Origin: Meridianimarinicoccus marinus
GTDB lineage: Bacteria; Pseudomonadota; Alphaproteobacteria; Rhodobacterales; Rhodobacteraceae
Direction of reading: 5' to 3'
DNA: 64,000 bases
Assembly: GCF_040689105.1 (NCBI RefSeq)
Contig: NZ_JBFBVU010000016.1
Span: 24,302 to 88,301, forward strand
The first letter of the stretch is position 1; each line of letters starts with the position of its first letter. The translations under genes were made by a program, and so were the position numbers. Shown piece after piece: positions 63,906 to 64,000 of the stretch. The notes beneath the pieces were generated by a model. That model was given only the letters and a program-made list of their open reading frames with translations, was not told the origin of the DNA and did not search any database.

Positions 63906-64000
63906 GGAAAACCGCTCCCAACCGTTCGATCCGCTGCCCTTCGGGCCACACGCGCAACGCCATTGCGCCCGGTCCAATGCACCCGGTCTGTCGCAAGCCC

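Noticed and set aside
63745..63996. Small minus-strand frame over the tRNA-Gly pair
   Set aside because: Its middle is just the translated tRNA copies (MRFELTT-type), a well-known false prediction.

Overview
The window is GC-rich, densely coded and collinear with a marine-type alphaproteobacterium of the order Rhodobacterales (Roseobacteraceae/Paracoccaceae). The evidence is the gene set: an aerobic-type CobS/CobT cobaltochelatase pair next to bolA and a DnaJ-like gene, an alphaproteobacterial division/cell-wall (dcw) cluster running mraZ to ftsZ and on to lpxC-bamD-recN, MurE with a meso-diaminopimelate motif, a type of 1144-aa pyruvate carboxylase, and tRNAs with encoded CCA. No insertion sequence, prophage, CRISPR array, rRNA operon or integron was seen. 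Most of the window is chromosomal core.

Layout. 1-9.8 kb: a membrane glycosyltransferase-like gene cut by the left edge, tRNA-Met, a thiamine-diphosphate enzyme overlapping a CaiB/BaiF CoA-transferase, a TTC38-like TPR protein, an OpgC-family membrane acyltransferase, and a minus-strand esterase/rhodanese/YHS group. 10-23.3 kb: gatB, a small lipoprotein, a DUF4177 protein coupled to an arylsulfotransferase-like protein, bolA divergent from a DnaJ-domain gene, a HI0933-type flavoprotein, cobS, a CYTH-CHAD protein, cobT, an M24B aminopeptidase P and a DUF427 protein. 23.3-52.1 kb, almost all minus strand: CLC chloride protein, recN, bamD, lpxC, then (reading upstream) ftsZ, ftsA, ftsQ, ddl, murB, a non-dcw insert (plus-strand membrane protein, HELGH protease-like protein and DUF1059 protein, and minus-strand PagL-like deacylase), murC, murG, ftsW, murD, a phospholipase-D lipoprotein, mraY, murF, murE, ftsI, ftsL, rsmH, mraZ. 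52.6-64 kb: Mrp/ApbC, a two-hairpin anti-Shine-Dalgarno small RNA, an orphan receiver protein, a UvrD/PcrA helicase, a DJ-1/PfpI protein, a ribbon-helix-helix protein, a GH19 endolysin-like gene, pyruvate carboxylase, a ketopantoate-reductase family protein and two identical tRNA-Gly genes.

How it works together. The dcw block makes the soluble peptidoglycan precursors (MurB-F, Ddl), the lipid intermediates (MraY, MurG), the septal machine (FtsW, FtsI, FtsL, FtsQ, FtsA, FtsZ), then lipid A commitment (LpxC) and outer-membrane assembly (BamD). Many joins are ATGA or TGATG overlaps, so translation is probably coupled. CobS and CobT are the AAA+ and VWA subunits for cobalt insertion in the aerobic B12 pathway; CobN is not in the window.

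Most notable items: a cuckoo/CcsR-type small RNA with two terminator-like hairpins carrying the same 12-nt CU-rich loop (53968-54046); a ~230-nt dcw leader with a 13-bp hairpin; a CLC protein with a channel-type valine at the internal proton-glutamate position; and the coupled membrane-protein/HELGH pair inserted in the dcw cluster. All identifications are from reading the sequence; no database search was run.
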